Shown in pieces: positions 52,201 through 55,200 of a stretch of DNA of 64,000 nt (position 1 is its first letter; each line of letters opens with the position of its first letter). Below the pieces are notes generated by a model. It did no database searches. It worked only from the letters and a program-made list of their open reading frames with translations, and had not been told where the DNA came from. Made by a program: the position numbers and the translations under genes. This DNA is from Symsagittifera roscoffensis (taxonomy: Eukaryota; Xenacoelomorpha; Acoela; Convolutidae): the NCBI RefSeq assembly GCF_963678635.1, contig NC_087064.1, positions 20,136,509-20,200,508 on the forward strand. The letters run 5' to 3'.

Positions 52201-55200
52201 AATCATGAAAAAGTTTGCAGGCCTCGAGGCACGCGTTTTGAGCTATTGCAACAACTTCCCTATTTAGAAAACCAAGGCTGGCAAAAAAATGTAATTTTTC
52301 CTTGTCTTCTAGATTTAAGATAAATCCAAATAAAAGTCCCCAAACATTCGATTCATATTGATTGTGACAACAAGACACATGCAAGGAATGAGTGCCTGCT
52401 ATAAAACATTATAGAAACAAATAGGAAAGATGCATTGTACCAACATGTTTTGTACGTACCAGAAACTGAAATAAGAATACTCCAATTAGATCAAAAATGT
52501 GTCATAAATGTTTTTCAATGCTTAAGAAATGAGGTTAATCGCAAATTAACCCAAGCAAAGCAAAAAACGAGGAAAAATTTATAAAAAAATCACTACCAGT
52601 AAATATTGTCAAATATTTAGCCAGATTTTTTTGTGCTATATTATTGATTGATTTTTGTGCTATATTATTTAGTTGTGTTAATGAATGTTATGTAATGTAC
52701 CTTCATGGCGTTTTTGTCGACTGCGGCCTGTTCCGAATAGAGTTTGGAGTGAGTCGTGAAGTAGAGAGACAGACTGCGCAATTTAGCCACCTAAACAATT
52801 ACATCTTTAATGTCAATGGCAGTGCGAAAAAAAATGTTTATTGTGAATCAAATTAATCTCCAAATTCCAATACAGACCTCTCAAGTTAGTTGACAAATGT
52901 TTCCAAATGGTCTGCACTTGGGTATATTTAAACGACATTGTGTTAAGTAGATCCTCCTTTGGCAAAAAAAAACATGCTTTCGTCAATTAATTCACCTTGA
53001 AGAATGCGTTCGACGTCTGTTCAGTGACGAGAGTCTCCTCCCATTTGCCATTGCATGTGCGCAGAGTGAGGCTCTCCAGTGTGACTCCGAGGGACACTTT
53101 GCAGCTGGGGTCAGTGGTCCCATCTTCCAGTCTCACGTGGATGTTGTTCACTGTGATCTGCAGATTCCTCACTATCGCCATCACCTGCACCACATAGTCA
53201 ACATCCAATTTAGAGTAGAACAAAAAAAGACATTGATACTTCTTTACTGTAATGGAGCAGTGTGACACTTTTTAGGAACAAGCCGAACGAGAACAAGGAT
53301 AGCCGGTTACTGTTACTTGAAAAAATATAAAAACCAAAAAAAGTAAGCCAACGTTATTCAAGTAAACCTAACTTTTTACGTTTAAAGTTAAGCTATTGTA
53401 AACTTTTAAGCAGTTAAAATAAGACTGCTCGCTCGCTCGCTCGCTTTATTCGCTTGAAATAAGACGAAAAGTCAAAAATTTCAAACCGTTTTTCTCGACA
53501 CGGGGAAAAATGTTTGAAATTTTTTGATGTGGTTCGAATTGCGACTAAAAGGGCTTTGATATGATATATCATGCAACCCAGTCCAATGATTATTTGTGGT
53601 ACCTAATTTTGCGCGGAAAACAAAAAGTAAAACACACCCGAATACAAAGTTCCTGCCCGTTTTCAATGGTCGGATCAAGAACGAAGATTACGCTGTAGCT
53701 GTATAAGTAGCAAATAACTTAGGGCAAAAAAAAATTCTTTTTGTAATTATTGAACTTCCAATTTTTTCTTCGTTAGTTCCTTCAATGTTTATTATTCCTG
53801 GTATACAAAACAATTACATCTTAGATTTCGGCGTAGCACATCAGAGGGCGCTATAATCGACGACCGAATAGTAACTGTAGTAACTGAACCATTAAAAGGC
53901 CCACAAAAGATGTTTAATAACAACCAGACAAAAAATGAAATTAAATAAATTCCTAAATTTAACAAAATATTAATTTAACAAAACAATCTGTTCTATTCGG
54001 AGTACACCAAACTAATATACGATAATTTCCAAACGCTTACAGCTTGCAGTATAATCCACTTGAAAGAAATTATTAATCCAAGGAAGAATCGACGTGTTCC
54101 AGGAAAAAGTGAAAGTTAAACAAGTTGTTTACAGGAAAAAAAGTCTAGTACTCGATTTTATAACACTTACTGATTGTCATTTTAAACCAAAGAACCTGGT
54201 TGTTAAACAAGTAGCGCGGAATGTTCAAAATACATTCATCCAACGCGCAAAACAATAAAAGTGAAATTTTAAACTGAGGCCGAGCTTCACACAACTTACG
54301 ACACAAAACAAGAAAGACGCTGGCGAAAAAAACTTGAAAATGCTCAAAAACATTATCCATCAAAATGAATAAAATTTTGAAAGAAAAACAAGCCAAGACA
54401 ATACAATAAAAATTAGCATCGGAAGAACACTTAACAAGCAGTAACAAAGCCGAAAACACTGTAGCGGATAGGCCAAAACCTAATAAGCCGGAAAAATGCA
54501 AAAACTACAAAATATTTTTACACAGAGGCGAAGCTGCGCTTCGCACACTTGCAAGAACACGGCAAAAAAGCAGCTCTGTCAAGTGAAGAAAGAAAAAGTA
54601 GAAATGAGCCTCGAATTAACAAAAACTCGGCTACGTCTAGGATTCGAATCTGCGACCTGCAATCAAGAGATTTTGAGTCTCACGCACTATCTACTCAGCC
54701 ACGCAAGCTTAACAACCGACAAACACTAGTTACGAATAAAGCAGCTATATATGCTAATAACTTGCCAATCAATTTAGCATAAATGGTACAAATTTGGAAT
54801 ACAACAAACTGAAGGCATCCATACTAACTTTGCATGTAACAAATTGCGAAGCAAAAAGCCACCTTGAGTATAAATTATGCATTTCATTAATTTGCGAGAT
54901 ATATTGAGTTAGAACATTTCTGAAATCGAGTTTTCATTCATTTTTGTTATGTTGTTTGAAACGACGTGCACAATAATGAAAATGTACATTATTGGGGGTG
55001 CCGCACCAATATTTGCGCCTTATGTTGGAAAAAAATAAGGTTCGTATTATACACTAGATCCACAAGTGTTAACAAATCGCGTTGGTAAAATCACAACCAA
55101 CATGATAAGCAAATTTCAAATAGGACAGATATTTGAAATGCTAACTTGCCACAAAATATGCCTGTTGCGGCAAATTTGTTGCTAACAGAGGCTTCCAGGA

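Noticed and set aside
54145-54501. 118-residue Cys/Phe/Leu-rich minus-strand open frame
   Set aside because: Falls in repeat-derived intron 2 sequence; hydrophobic composition is expected from the A/T-rich strand and no splice or family evidence supports it.
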